From NCBI RefSeq assembly GCF_004376845.1, contig NZ_SNUW01000015.1, positions 1 through 43,307 on the forward strand: 43,307 nt of DNA. The letters are read 5' to 3'. Shown piece by piece: positions 36,379 through 43,248 of this stretch; position 1 is the stretch's first letter; each line of letters opens with the position of its first letter. The stretch is from Psychromonas algarum. Its GTDB lineage: Bacteria > Pseudomonadota > Gammaproteobacteria > Enterobacterales > Psychromonadaceae. The notes beneath the pieces are model-generated. The model saw only the letters and a list, made by a program, of their open reading frames with translations, was not told where the DNA came from and did no database searches. A program made the position numbers and the translations under genes.

Positions 36379-36461
36379 TTTGTCTCAATAAGATAACGAT
36401 TAAGACTCATCCATGAGGGATAAAAGTTTGAAGTTAATAAAAATATTAAAACAGTAAAAAA

Positions 36462-36983
36462 TTACCGGAAACGTCCTCGTACCGTTTTTTTTACTTGCCC
36501 TGCCATTGCAACAAGTGATTGAGCAGTATGTGCATGACAAATTGCGACGGCTAATCCATCAGCAGCATCAGCTTGAGGTCGCCCTGATAAATTAAGAATT
36601 TGCATCACCATTGATTGTACTTGTTCTTTTGTTGCCGCTCCAGTACCGACAACTGCTTGCTTTATTTGTCGTGCAGAATATTCACAAACATATAAATCAG
36701 ATTGAGTTGCAGCAACTATTGCAGCTCCCCGCGCTTGACCTAGCTTTAGTGCTGAATCAGGGTTTTTAGCCATGAAAACTTGCTCAATAGCAAATTCAGA
36801 AGGTTTATATTGTTGGATTATTTCAGCTATACCATTAAAGATCATATTTAACTTTGGTGCTAACGTATCACCTTTGGTACGGATACAACCACTAGCCAAA
36901 TAAATACATTGGTTACCTTTTTGTTGAATAACGCCATACCCAGTGATTCGAGAGCCTGGGTCAATACCTAATATAATACTCAA
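36462..36983 (-). CDS. ruvC: RuvC, Holliday-junction resolvase
   Basis: The 173-residue RNase H-fold nuclease starts [19 protein letters not shown], with the first catalytic Asp at residue 8. A catalytic Glu follows in FAIEQVF, and the C-terminal acidic pair is in [18 protein letters not shown]. It cleaves symmetric junctions brought by RuvAB. Length equals E. coli RuvC. In many relatives yebC precedes ruvC; here a LysR regulator does. Confidence 0.97.
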   Translation of the reverse strand: MSIILGIDPGSRITGYGVIQQKGNQCIYLASGCIRTKGDTLAPKLNMIFNGIAEIIQQYKPSEFAIEQVFMAKNPDSALKLGQARGAAIVAATQSDLYVCEYSARQIKQAVVGTGAATKEQVQSMVMQILNLSGRPQADAADGLAVAICHAHTAQSLVAMAGQVKKTVRGRFR

Positions 36984-37064
36984 ATAAAGCCTGATCTTAT
37001 TTTTGAAAGGATAAATATAAAGTCATCATGGTGACTTAACACAGCAAAAATATCTATTAAAATC

Positions 37065-38015
37065 TCAAGAAGATATATTTTTTGCAACGAAGTGATGCTC
37101 TAAAAAGCGATTACACAATGCAGGTACATTTTCTTCTGCCGATAAAACAAAATCAATAAAAGCACTCGCAATGGGTGAAAGGTGCTTACTTTCATGATGG
37201 ACAAGATACCAACTTCTCACTAATGGAAAGTTTTCAACTTGTAATTCAACTAATGTATTTGTTGCTAACTCTAGTGAAACACTATGGCGAGAAACGGCAG
37301 AAATGCCTAAATCAGCCATCACAGCTTGTTTAATTGTTTCACTATTACCTAAGGTCATATTTACTTTTAAATGTATATTGTTTGCAGCTAATATTTCCTC
37401 AAAGGCTTTACGAGTACCAGACCCTTTTTCTCGATGTATAAAGGCATGATCAGCTAACTCTGCTAATGGAATATTCTTGCGTTTTGCTAATACATGTTGT
37501 GGACTGGCAATAAGGATAATTGGATTATCTACAAATGGATACTTAGCTAAATTCATACTCTCTGGAATTAATCCCATAATCACTAGGTCATCTTTGTTTT
37601 CTTGCAGGCGTTGGATTATTTGTTCCCGGTTAACAATATCAAGATGAAAATTAACTTTTGGATGAAGCTTATGAAAAGCCCCTAGTAAATGTGGTGTAAA
37701 ATACTTAGCACTTGTTACAGCAGACAAACAAAAATCTCCTACCAACTCTCCTTTTAAACCACTTAACGTCATATCAATATTGTCAAAGCGAATAAAAAGA
37801 TCATCGCAAAATAATTTTAACTCCTTTCCTGCAGGTGTTAGATAAAGTGTTTTCCCTATTTTTTCAAATAAAAAAATATCTAAATTGTTTTCTAACTGCT
37901 TTAATTGAATACTAACAGCAGGTTGTGACAAACCTAATTTATCAGCCGCTTTAGTATAATTCATAGCAATGGCGACTTGTCGGAAAACTTTTAATTGATG
38001 TAATGTGGCACGCAT
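37065..38015 (-). CDS. LysR-family regulator, CbbR/CmpR-like
   Basis: The 316-residue protein has an N-terminal winged helix-turn-helix (about 3-62: HQLKVFRQVAIAMNYTKAADKLGLSQPAVS) and a periplasmic-binding-like sensor domain (about 90-300). Segments such as FHREKGSGTR and VMADLGISAVSRHSV resemble the CbbR/RbcR branch that controls carbon fixation and CO2-related genes. It is divergent from a beta-carbonic anhydrase gene 106 bp away, with a large palindrome between, so regulation of that gene is the natural hypothesis. No RuBisCO gene is in the window. The effector is unknown. Confidence 0.88.
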   Translation of the reverse strand: MRATLHQLKVFRQVAIAMNYTKAADKLGLSQPAVSIQLKQLENNLDIFLFEKIGKTLYLTPAGKELKLFCDDLFIRFDNIDMTLSGLKGELVGDFCLSAVTSAKYFTPHLLGAFHKLHPKVNFHLDIVNREQIIQRLQENKDDLVIMGLIPESMNLAKYPFVDNPIILIASPQHVLAKRKNIPLAELADHAFIHREKGSGTRKAFEEILAANNIHLKVNMTLGNSETIKQAVMADLGISAVSRHSVSLELATNTLVELQVENFPLVRSWYLVHHESKHLSPIASAFIDFVLSAEENVPALCNRFLEHHFVAKNISS

Positions 38016-38047
38016 CTATATACCATTAACCTTTATTTATAGTAAAA

Positions 38048-38081
38048 ATAAATTATATTAATTTTTATTAATACAATTTAT
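38048..38081. promoter_or_regulatory. 34-bp palindromic operator candidate between the LysR gene and can
   Basis: ATAAATTATATTAAT, four T, ATTAATACAATTTAT: 15-bp arms with 14 matching. Its centre holds TTA-N8-TAA, the CbbR-type core. It overlaps the -35 regions of both presumed promoters: plus-strand -10 TATTAT at 38086-38091 and minus-strand -10 TATAAA at 38041-38036. Confidence 0.6.
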
Positions 38082-38121
38082 CCTCTATTATCTAGTCAAT
38101 GTCAATAATAAGGAAAACTCC

Positions 38122-38760
38122 ATGGCCGCTACTGATAAATTAATTGCTGGTTACCAACGATTTCGAGAAGGTTATTATCAAGATAATAAAACGAAATTAT
38201 CTAAATTAGCCAAAGAAGGTCAATTCCCTAAAATTGCCATAGTCAGCTGTTCTGACTCAAGAGTAGAGCCAACACTTATATTAGATTGTGAACCGGGTGA
38301 CTTATTTGTCATACGAAATGTTGCAAACCTAGTACCGCCTTGTGAAGACACAGATAACTTTCATGGTACCAGTGCAGCATTAGAATTTGCAGTTACAGGA
38401 CTAGAAGTAGAAAGCATTATTGTTTTAGGTCATACACAATGTGGTGGAATCAAAGCATTAATGGATACTGATGGTAAAAAAATCGACAAAAGCTTTATTT
38501 CAAAATGGATGTTACAGCTAGAAGGTGTACGTGACGAAATAATTGCAGATACAACATTAAAAGATGAACTTAGTCGTAATAACTGCTGCGAACAGAAAGG
38601 AATTCAACACTCATTAAATAATTTAATGACCTTCCCTTGGGTAAAAGAAAGAGTTGATTCTGGTAAATTAAGACTACATGGTTGGCGCTATGACCTTAAT
38701 AGCTCTGAGTTATGTGCAATGGATGCTAAAACTGGAAAATTTGTTCGTATAAGCAAATAA
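38122..38760 (+). CDS. can: Beta-class carbonic anhydrase
   Basis: The 212-residue enzyme interconverts CO2 and bicarbonate. Zinc and catalytic residues are Cys43, Asp45 and Arg47 in SCSDSRVEP, and His104 and Cys107 in GHTQCGGIKAL. The central RNVANLVPP block is family-typical. AAGGA precedes the ATG. The divergent CbbR-like regulator and palindrome suggest control by CO2 or carbon status (inference). No transport partner lies beside it. Confidence 0.96.
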   Translation: MAATDKLIAGYQRFREGYYQDNKTKLSKLAKEGQFPKIAIVSCSDSRVEPTLILDCEPGDLFVIRNVANLVPPCEDTDNFHGTSAALEFAVTGLEVESIIVLGHTQCGGIKALMDTDGKKIDKSFISKWMLQLEGVRDEIIADTTLKDELSRNNCCEQKGIQHSLNNLMTFPWVKERVDSGKLRLHGWRYDLNSSELCAMDAKTGKFVRISK

Positions 38761-38782
38761 ATTTCTACTTTATTATTTTTAT

Positions 38783-38817
38783 CTTAATAAAGAGCAATCA
38801 ATTTGCTCTTTATTAAG
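38783..38817. terminator. Terminator-like hairpin after can
   Basis: CTTAATAAAGAGCAA, loop TCAAT, TTGCTCTTTATTAAG: a perfect 15-bp stem between convergent genes. The T-rich part is inside the stem, not after it, so efficiency is uncertain. Confidence 0.6.
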
Positions 38818-38841
38818 GTATATCTAGAGAGTCAAAAGTAT

Positions 38842-39141
38842 TTAATCATCATATCCTTGATCATAACCATACTCGCTATCAGAATCATATTCATCACCAG
38901 AAACATTAATATATAAACCATCTTCTAGTTCTTCAAAATCGGTAGGAAGTTGTATATTAAACTCCTCTGAGTCCACATCAAATGTTGCAATAACTTCAGG
39001 TAAGTCATCAGTCCCTACATGAATAAATCGATATTGCTCCCCAGATTGGTTCGCATCTTCCCAAATAAAATCATCTGCATCTAACGTATATTCTTCTTCT
39101 GTTTCTTCATTACGGACGGCATAGAATCCCATTAACGACAT
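38842..39141 (-). CDS. Small acidic protein of unknown function, 99 residues
   Basis: The protein is strongly acidic throughout (EETEEEYTLDADDF near the start) and ends in a low-complexity Asp/Tyr/Ser/Gly tail (about 82-99). No cysteines, membrane helix or signal. A GGGGA ribosome site at good spacing supports the ATG at 39141. The middle block QYRFIHVGTDDLPEVIATFDV looks like a beta-strand domain. I do not recognise the family. Convergent with can; 131 bp from arfB, which is on the same strand and upstream. Confidence 0.72.
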   Translation of the reverse strand: MSLMGFYAVRNEETEEEYTLDADDFIWEDANQSGEQYRFIHVGTDDLPEVIATFDVDSEEFNIQLPTDFEELEDGLYINVSGDEYDSDSEYGYDQGYDD

Positions 39142-39272
39142 CGTACATCCCCTTCAATTAATAATTTAAAAATAAACTAACAGCACTTTGTGGCAGATTT
39201 GTGACATTAGATAAACTTGCTAAATATAAGTTAATTTTTGCTATTTATCTTGTCTAAAATAATTGCTTTGAA

Positions 39273-39689
39273 TTAATCAAATACCTTCCCACGAAGTAAT
39301 TTATTATTACCTCTGCGTTTTTTTTCATCTACTCGCCGTTTTTTAGCATTACGAGAAGGTTGTGTTGCTTTTCTTGATTTTTGAATTTTTACAGCTTTCA
39401 AAATTAATTCTTTCAATCGTTCTAAAGCTTCATCTCTATTTTTTTCTTGTGTTCGATGAACCTGCGCTTTTAAAACAATTACCCCATCTTCTGTTATACG
39501 GCTATCTGACAATGCTAATAATCGTTGTTTGTAAAAATCAGGTAACGTAGAGCTCTTTATATCAAAACGAAGGTGAATCGCAGAATTAACCTTATTCACA
39601 TTTTGACCGCCTGCTCCTTGAGAGCGAATGGCGGTTAACTGTAATTGCCAATCAGCAATTTCTACACCAGCGGATATTTGCAATGACAT
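39273..39689 (-). CDS. arfB: ArfB (YaeJ), alternative ribosome-rescue hydrolase
   Basis: The 138-residue peptidyl-tRNA hydrolase rescues ribosomes stalled without a stop codon. The catalytic GGQ is at 27-29 (RSQGAGGQNVNKVNSAIHL), as in E. coli. A basic C-terminal tail (about 105-138: RNAKKRRVDEKKRRG) should insert into the empty mRNA channel. Its start codon overlaps the tapT stop, so the two are coupled. Confidence 0.96.
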   Translation of the reverse strand: MSLQISAGVEIADWQLQLTAIRSQGAGGQNVNKVNSAIHLRFDIKSSTLPDFYKQRLLALSDSRITEDGVIVLKAQVHRTQEKNRDEALERLKELILKAVKIQKSRKATQPSRNAKKRRVDEKKRRGNNKLLRGKVFD

Positions 39690-40309
39690 TATTTACTCTC
39701 CGTATTAATCGTTTTTAAATAGTGTTTGTTATAAATACCCTCAGGCATATTCGCTATTTGAAAATCAATCATCTTATTGAATACATCTAATAAAGGAGTA
39801 AATTTATCAAAATCTTTTTCTAATTCTGATAACAGGTAATACCCAGCTTCCACTGTTGATAGACCATCTTCTCTAGGCGATTTTCGAATTCTATATTTAC
39901 TTTTATTTATTGAATTAATCGAAACTTTAGGTAAATCCTGTAAAAACGGATTCGTCATTAATAGCTTATAAGCTTTTTTCCAACTACCATCCAGTAATAT
40001 GAATTGTGTTTGCTCATTGATTTGCTTGTTTGACTGTAAATAGTCAATAGAATAGGCTTGTTCACCAGGAAAGACTAAAAAACTATTATCTAAATTAAAT
40101 TCAGATGGATCAAAAGTATCTCCAATCGATAATTTAACCTTTGATAAGGATAAATTTAAAATTCGAGCGGTGCCAATTGCTTTATTTTGCTCACTAGGGT
40201 CTTGTAAAATATGTAAAAAATGTTGATTATTAAGCTCACAAATTGAACTGCATATACATGCGGCCAATGCTTTATTACACTTACGACAAACAGCTCTTTT
40301 ACTCATCAT
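39689..40309 (-). CDS. tapT: TapT (YfiP), tRNA-uridine aminocarboxypropyltransferase
   Basis: The 206-residue DTW-domain protein has an N-terminal Zn-type cluster (Cys8, Cys11, Cys18, Cys20). The DxTW signature reads D-G-S-W at 107-110, with serine replacing threonine. The block REDGLSTVEAGYYLL near 146 is also family-typical. E. coli TapT makes acp3U47 in tRNA from SAM. The start may be the second ATG; GAGAG lies just upstream. It overlaps arfB. Confidence 0.92.
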   Translation of the reverse strand: MMSKRAVCRKCNKALAACICSSICELNNQHFLHILQDPSEQNKAIGTARILNLSLSKVKLSIGDTFDPSEFNLDNSFLVFPGEQAYSIDYLQSNKQINEQTQFILLDGSWKKAYKLLMTNPFLQDLPKVSINSINKSKYRIRKSPREDGLSTVEAGYYLLSELEKDFDKFTPLLDVFNKMIDFQIANMPEGIYNKHYLKTINTESK

Positions 40310-40335
40310 CTCTCAACTTCATTAAGGTTCTGTAA

Positions 40336-40914
40336 ATGCGTGCTGTAATTATTGATACCACGTCTCTTTTAACGCTAAGTGTATTACTTTATTTTTTACA
40401 ACCACAAACCAATCAATGGTTGGCATATTATCACAGCGGCATTGAAAATGGACAGTTATGGCGTTTGATCACAGGGCACATTTGCCATACTAACCTATCT
40501 CATTTAATACTTAATAGTGTTGGCTTGTTAGTTACTATCAGTTTGTTTATTGATTCTTTTAAAAATAAATCTTTATTAATGTCATCATTATTTAGCAGCC
40601 TGTTTATCAGTATATGCTTATTTATATTTAACCCATCCATTGAATGGTATATGGGTCTATCTGGGATCCTACATGCCTTGTTTTCCATTGGAGTATGTGA
40701 TGAATTACAGAAAAATAATAAATGGGGGTATATTCTAGGTATCGGCTTATTATTAAAATTGTTAATTGAACAATTAATTGGACCGATGCACAGTACTGAA
40801 TTATTAATATTAGCGAACGTCTCAATCGATGCTCATTTATATGGTGCAATAGCAGGCATAATTTACTTTTTATTTTTATTGGCTAAAAATAAATATTATC
40901 GCTTTCAGAAATAA
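40336..40914 (+). CDS. rrtA: Rhombosortase, rhomboid-family intramembrane protease
   Basis: The 192-residue protein has about six membrane helices. The rhomboid catalytic serine is Ser109 in MGLSGILHALF and the His is His167 in DAHLYGAIAG. WRLITGHICHTNLSHLILN near 42-60 fits the rhombosortase subfamily, which processes proteins with C-terminal GlyGly-CTERM anchors in Vibrio-like bacteria. No GlyGly-CTERM protein is in the window. It is divergent from tapT, 26 bp apart. Confidence 0.88.
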   Translation: MRAVIIDTTSLLTLSVLLYFLQPQTNQWLAYYHSGIENGQLWRLITGHICHTNLSHLILNSVGLLVTISLFIDSFKNKSLLMSSLFSSLFISICLFIFNPSIEWYMGLSGILHALFSIGVCDELQKNNKWGYILGIGLLLKLLIEQLIGPMHSTELLILANVSIDAHLYGAIAGIIYFLFLLAKNKYYRFQK

Positions 40915-40970
40915 ACAAGAAAGCAGCGTTTTTAAAACAAATTTAGATCAATGAACCATAGGACTCAGGA

Positions 40971-41663
40971 ATGAGACCTATTAATATAATACTTGGAGTA
41001 ATTAGGTTGTTTGTATTTTTTTTAATAATATTATCTGTCAGCTCTTCATATAGTTTTGCTGATTCAAATTACTCAAAACAAGTTGAACAGTTTTCGGAGC
41101 AAGTCGTTTTTAATAAGTATCAAGAACTTTTTGAATTAATCGGGGAGCAAAAGTTAAACATCAAAGCAATGCCTATAGCCAAGAATATAATGCTTGAGAA
41201 GTGCCCAAAACCCTTACGAGGAAGTATTATAAGTAATAAAATAAAACAACATACCTCAGTTAAAGTTTCTTGCCCAGATACAAAACGATGGGATATTTAT
41301 ATTCGTGTAGCAGTCAATCCAACAATACCGTTAGGAATTGGCCCAAGTCTCAGCAAAAAAGAGCCAATCAATATTGGAGATCCTGAATTTATTTATAAAG
41401 ATGCTTCAAAATTAAATAATAATGACAAGTCTCATAATCCCAAACTCTTTAACAAAACCACCGCTGCCAAACATAATTATTATGTATGTCAGAATGATAA
41501 CGTAACAATCACTGCAAATAAAAATGGCATTGCAATTAAAATACCCGGTGTCGCATTAAATAATGGGAAAATAGGAAGCAAAATAGAAGTTTTGAATGTT
41601 AAAACTCAAGAAATTCTAATAGGTACTGTATATATATTAAAAGAAGTACAAATTTATTTTTAA
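40971..41663 (+). CDS. flgA: FlgA-like flagellar P-ring assembly chaperone (orphan)
   Basis: The 230-residue product has a signal peptide (about 1-31) and a C-terminal FlgA-type domain: ITANKNGIAIKIPGVALNNGKIGSKIEVLN matches the family G-x-A-L-x-x-G-x-x-G-x-x-I-x-V pattern. Length fits FlgA (about 220-235). FlgA acts in the periplasm to help FlgI build the P ring. The central SAF-like region is weakly conserved. No other flagellar gene is nearby, so it is an orphan copy or a displaced gene. AGGA lies seven bases before the ATG. Confidence 0.72.
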   Translation: MRPINIILGVIRLFVFFLIILSVSSSYSFADSNYSKQVEQFSEQVVFNKYQELFELIGEQKLNIKAMPIAKNIMLEKCPKPLRGSIISNKIKQHTSVKVSCPDTKRWDIYIRVAVNPTIPLGIGPSLSKKEPINIGDPEFIYKDASKLNNNDKSHNPKLFNKTTAAKHNYYVCQNDNVTITANKNGIAIKIPGVALNNGKIGSKIEVLNVKTQEILIGTVYILKEVQIYF

Positions 41664-41687
41664 GGCAGCCATTAATAAGCATATAAT
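41659..41687 (+). promoter_or_regulatory. Promoter for tRNA-Arg
   Basis: A perfect -10 TATAAT at 41682-41687 has a weak -35 (TTTAAG, 17-bp spacing) that overlaps the flgA stop codon. The predicted start, near 41694, is only about two bases before the mature tRNA 5' end. Confidence 0.5.
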
Positions 41688-41695
41688 AATGACGC

Positions 41696-41771
41696 CTCTC
41701 TATAGCTCAACAGGATAGAGCACCCGCCTCCTAAGCGGATGATCGGGGTTCGAGTCCCTGTGGAGAGACCA
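41696..41771 (+). tRNA. tRNA-Arg (anticodon CCT)
   Basis: A 76-nt cloverleaf with acceptor stem CTCTCTA/TGGAGAG (one U-G pair), D stem GCTC/GAGC, anticodon loop CTCCTAA (anticodon CCT, reading AGG), T loop TTCGAGT and encoded CCA. Two oddities are the C1-G72 first pair and a C-A mismatch at the top of the anticodon stem (positions 27-43). It is otherwise a normal tRNA. tRNA-Arg(CCT) genes are frequent integration sites, but no integrase is seen here. Confidence 0.93.
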
Positions 41772-41776
41772 ACATT

Positions 41777-41974
41777 TTACCTAGAAAAAATTTTAAACTG
41801 TCTTTGCTGTTCATCGTAAATGAAATTATTTTTATTGCAGCGTTCTACTAAAATTTCTTTTTCTATTTCGTAACGAATGCAAAAATCGTCAAGAGTTTGT
41901 CCTTCATTTCTTAGTTTCATATTAGTAATGCTCACAAGGATACTTATATCAATATTTTTGTAATTAGATAACAT
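41777..41974 (-). CDS. DUF4250 protein, 65 residues
   Basis: The protein starts MLSNYKNIDISILVSITNMK and continues LRNEGQTLDDFCIRYEI and YDEQQRQFK, the DUF4250 pattern, a small uncharacterised family. The ATG at 41974 was chosen over one eight codons upstream because AAGGAAGAAA precedes it and the family begins at MLSN. Its stop codon lies 5 bp from the tRNA-Arg CCA end, and the two genes converge. Confidence 0.85.
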   Translation of the reverse strand: MLSNYKNIDISILVSITNMKLRNEGQTLDDFCIRYEIEKEILVERCNKNNFIYDEQQRQFKIFSR

Positions 41975-42054
41975 TTTCTTCCTTAATAAGAAATTCAAAA
42001 AATTAGTTCATAATATACATATTTTACATAAACACTAAATTTTATGGTTTAAAA

Positions 42055-42108
42055 TAATACCAATTCCATTAATTAAGTTTTCAATTTGCCCCAGTATCTA
42101 ATACCAAT
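42055..42108. repeat. Pair of TAATACCAAT repeats before the IS630-like gene
   Basis: TAATACCAAT occurs at 42055-42064 and 42099-42108. Similar AT-rich repeats flank transposase genes in related marine bacteria, so this may mark the left end of the IS630-like element, but no matching right end is visible. Confidence 0.35.
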
Positions 42109-42163
42109 CTAACTAAATATGTGAGCTAATAGCAGTTATTATTAATCACAAAGATGCTGAAGA

Positions 42164-42813
42164 ATGGACGATCTAAATAGCACTGATTTTAAATTACTTT
42201 CTCGAGCTCAAACTTCGCCACAAATGAAAATGCGTTTACTTGCGTTATCGCACTTCCAAAAGGGTAAGTCACGAACAGAAATTTCAAAATTCCTTAAAGT
42301 GAGCAGAACAAGTGTTAATAAATGGGTAAATATTTTATTAAATGAAGGCGTTGAGAGACTAAAAGAAAAGCCTCGAACAGGTCACGCTGCATTTATCTCT
42401 GTTTCACAACAGGAACAACTTTCTCAATTTATTAATGATAAAATATATAGTGATAAAGGCGGACGACTCATTGGTGCAGATATCCATGCGTATATTGAAG
42501 CAGAGTTTAATAAAACATATCACACCGATTCCATTTATTATCTCCTCAAAAAAATGGTATTTTCATGGATAACGTCTCGCTCTAAACACCCAAAACAAAC
42601 AAGCACAAAATAATTTTTAAAAAAATTAAAAATAAAAACGATCCTTAAGAGCCCTGCTCATATAGCACTAGATCGAGTCGATATATGGGTTCAAGACGAA
42701 GCGAGATTCGGTCAACAAAACACAACCACTCATTTATGGGCGCCAACAGGTAATCGTCGGCGAGCAGTGAAGCAACAGCAATTTAAATACGCATACTTAT
42801 TTAACGGAATGGC
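42164..42813 (+). pseudogene. IS630-family transposase, broken
   Basis: The N-terminal 149 codons encode a helix-turn-helix transposase (KGKSRTEISKFLKVSRTSV and FSWITSRSKHPKQ). An in-frame TAA at 42611-42613 interrupts it. Translation beyond the stop, in the same frame, restores IS630 homology (PAHIALDRVDIWVQDEARFGQ, then HLWAPTGNRRRAVKQQQF), including the first DDE-type region. Similarity ends near 42813, so the 3' third is missing. It is therefore a nonsense mutation plus truncation, not a frameshift. Confidence 0.85.
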
Positions 42814-42817
42814 TATT

Positions 42818-42931
42818 AGGCGCTTGTCGATGGAAAGCTGTCGCGACACCACAGCTTAGGCCGCTCATGAGCCGATGCTAACGCATCATTCGCCCCTACT
42901 TCCAGCGTAGGTCATCATAAATCAACAGATA
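42818..42931. other. Non-coding stretch with four consecutive hairpins beside the rRNA operon
   Basis: Four stems in 77 bp: AAGCTGT/ACAGCTT (42835-42857), GCTCATGAGC (42863-42872), GATGC/GCATC (42874-42887) and CCTAC/GTAGG (42895-42911). The first 15 bases (AGGCGCTTGTCGATG) match the 5S 3' flank at 42975-42989 in 14 positions. It is more GC-rich than its surroundings. I do not recognise it; a duplicated rRNA-flank or a mobile-element remnant are both possible. Confidence 0.5.
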
Positions 42932-42965
42932 TAAAAAAACCCTGTCGATATTAATCAACAGGGTT
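42932..42965 (-). terminator. Terminator of the rRNA operon
   Basis: On the minus strand AACCCTGT, a 12-nt loop that can partly pair, ACAGGGTT and a T-run. It lies 12 bp after the 5S gene, the expected position of an rrn terminator. Confidence 0.9.
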
Positions 42966-42977
42966 CATTTAATGAGG

Positions 42978-43096
42978 CGCTTGGCGATGACCTACTTTCA
43001 CATGGGGAGACCCCACACTATCATCGGCGCAGCTGCGTTTCACTTCTGAGTTCGGCATGGGATCAGGTGGTACCACAGCGCTATTGTCGCCAAGCA
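42978..43096 (-). rRNA. rrf: 5S ribosomal RNA
   Basis: The minus strand begins TGCTTGGCGACAATAGCG and ends TAGGTCATCGCCAAGC, with 5' TGCTTGGC pairing to 3' GCCAAGC. Internal blocks CCACCTGATCCCATGCCGAA and GAAGTGAAACG are universal bacterial 5S signatures. The length is about 119 nt. Exact ends are uncertain by one or two bases. Confidence 0.97.
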
Positions 43097-43248
43097 TAAA
43101 AATATATTAGAAAAGCTGGTCGTTCATGTAATCAATTATGTAAATATGCTTTCGCAAGCATTCTATTTCTTGGGAAACAATATCTTACTTTAAAATAAAA
43201 AATTATTATCTTTTACTTTAAACTAAACCAACACTACTTAGGTGTTGT
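43097..43248 (-). other. 23S-5S spacer
   Basis: About 152 bp between the two rRNAs. No tRNA gene is present. AACACCTAAGTAGTGTT near 43230-43246 can fold and may be part of the processing stem at the 23S end. Confidence 0.6.

Noticed and set aside
42600-42640. Programmed frameshift in the poly-A region of the IS630-like gene
   Set aside because: Homology on both sides of the stop is in the same frame, so a nonsense codon, not a frameshift, explains the break. The 3' end is also missing.
41696-42813. Genomic island or prophage integrated at tRNA-Arg(CCT)
   Set aside because: Only a DUF4250 gene and a broken IS630-like transposase follow. There is no integrase and no repeated tRNA 3' end downstream.
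42818-42931. Hairpin cluster as an integron attC site
   Set aside because: The paired R and L core boxes and the GTTRRRY end expected of attC are not found, and no integrase or cassette is nearby.
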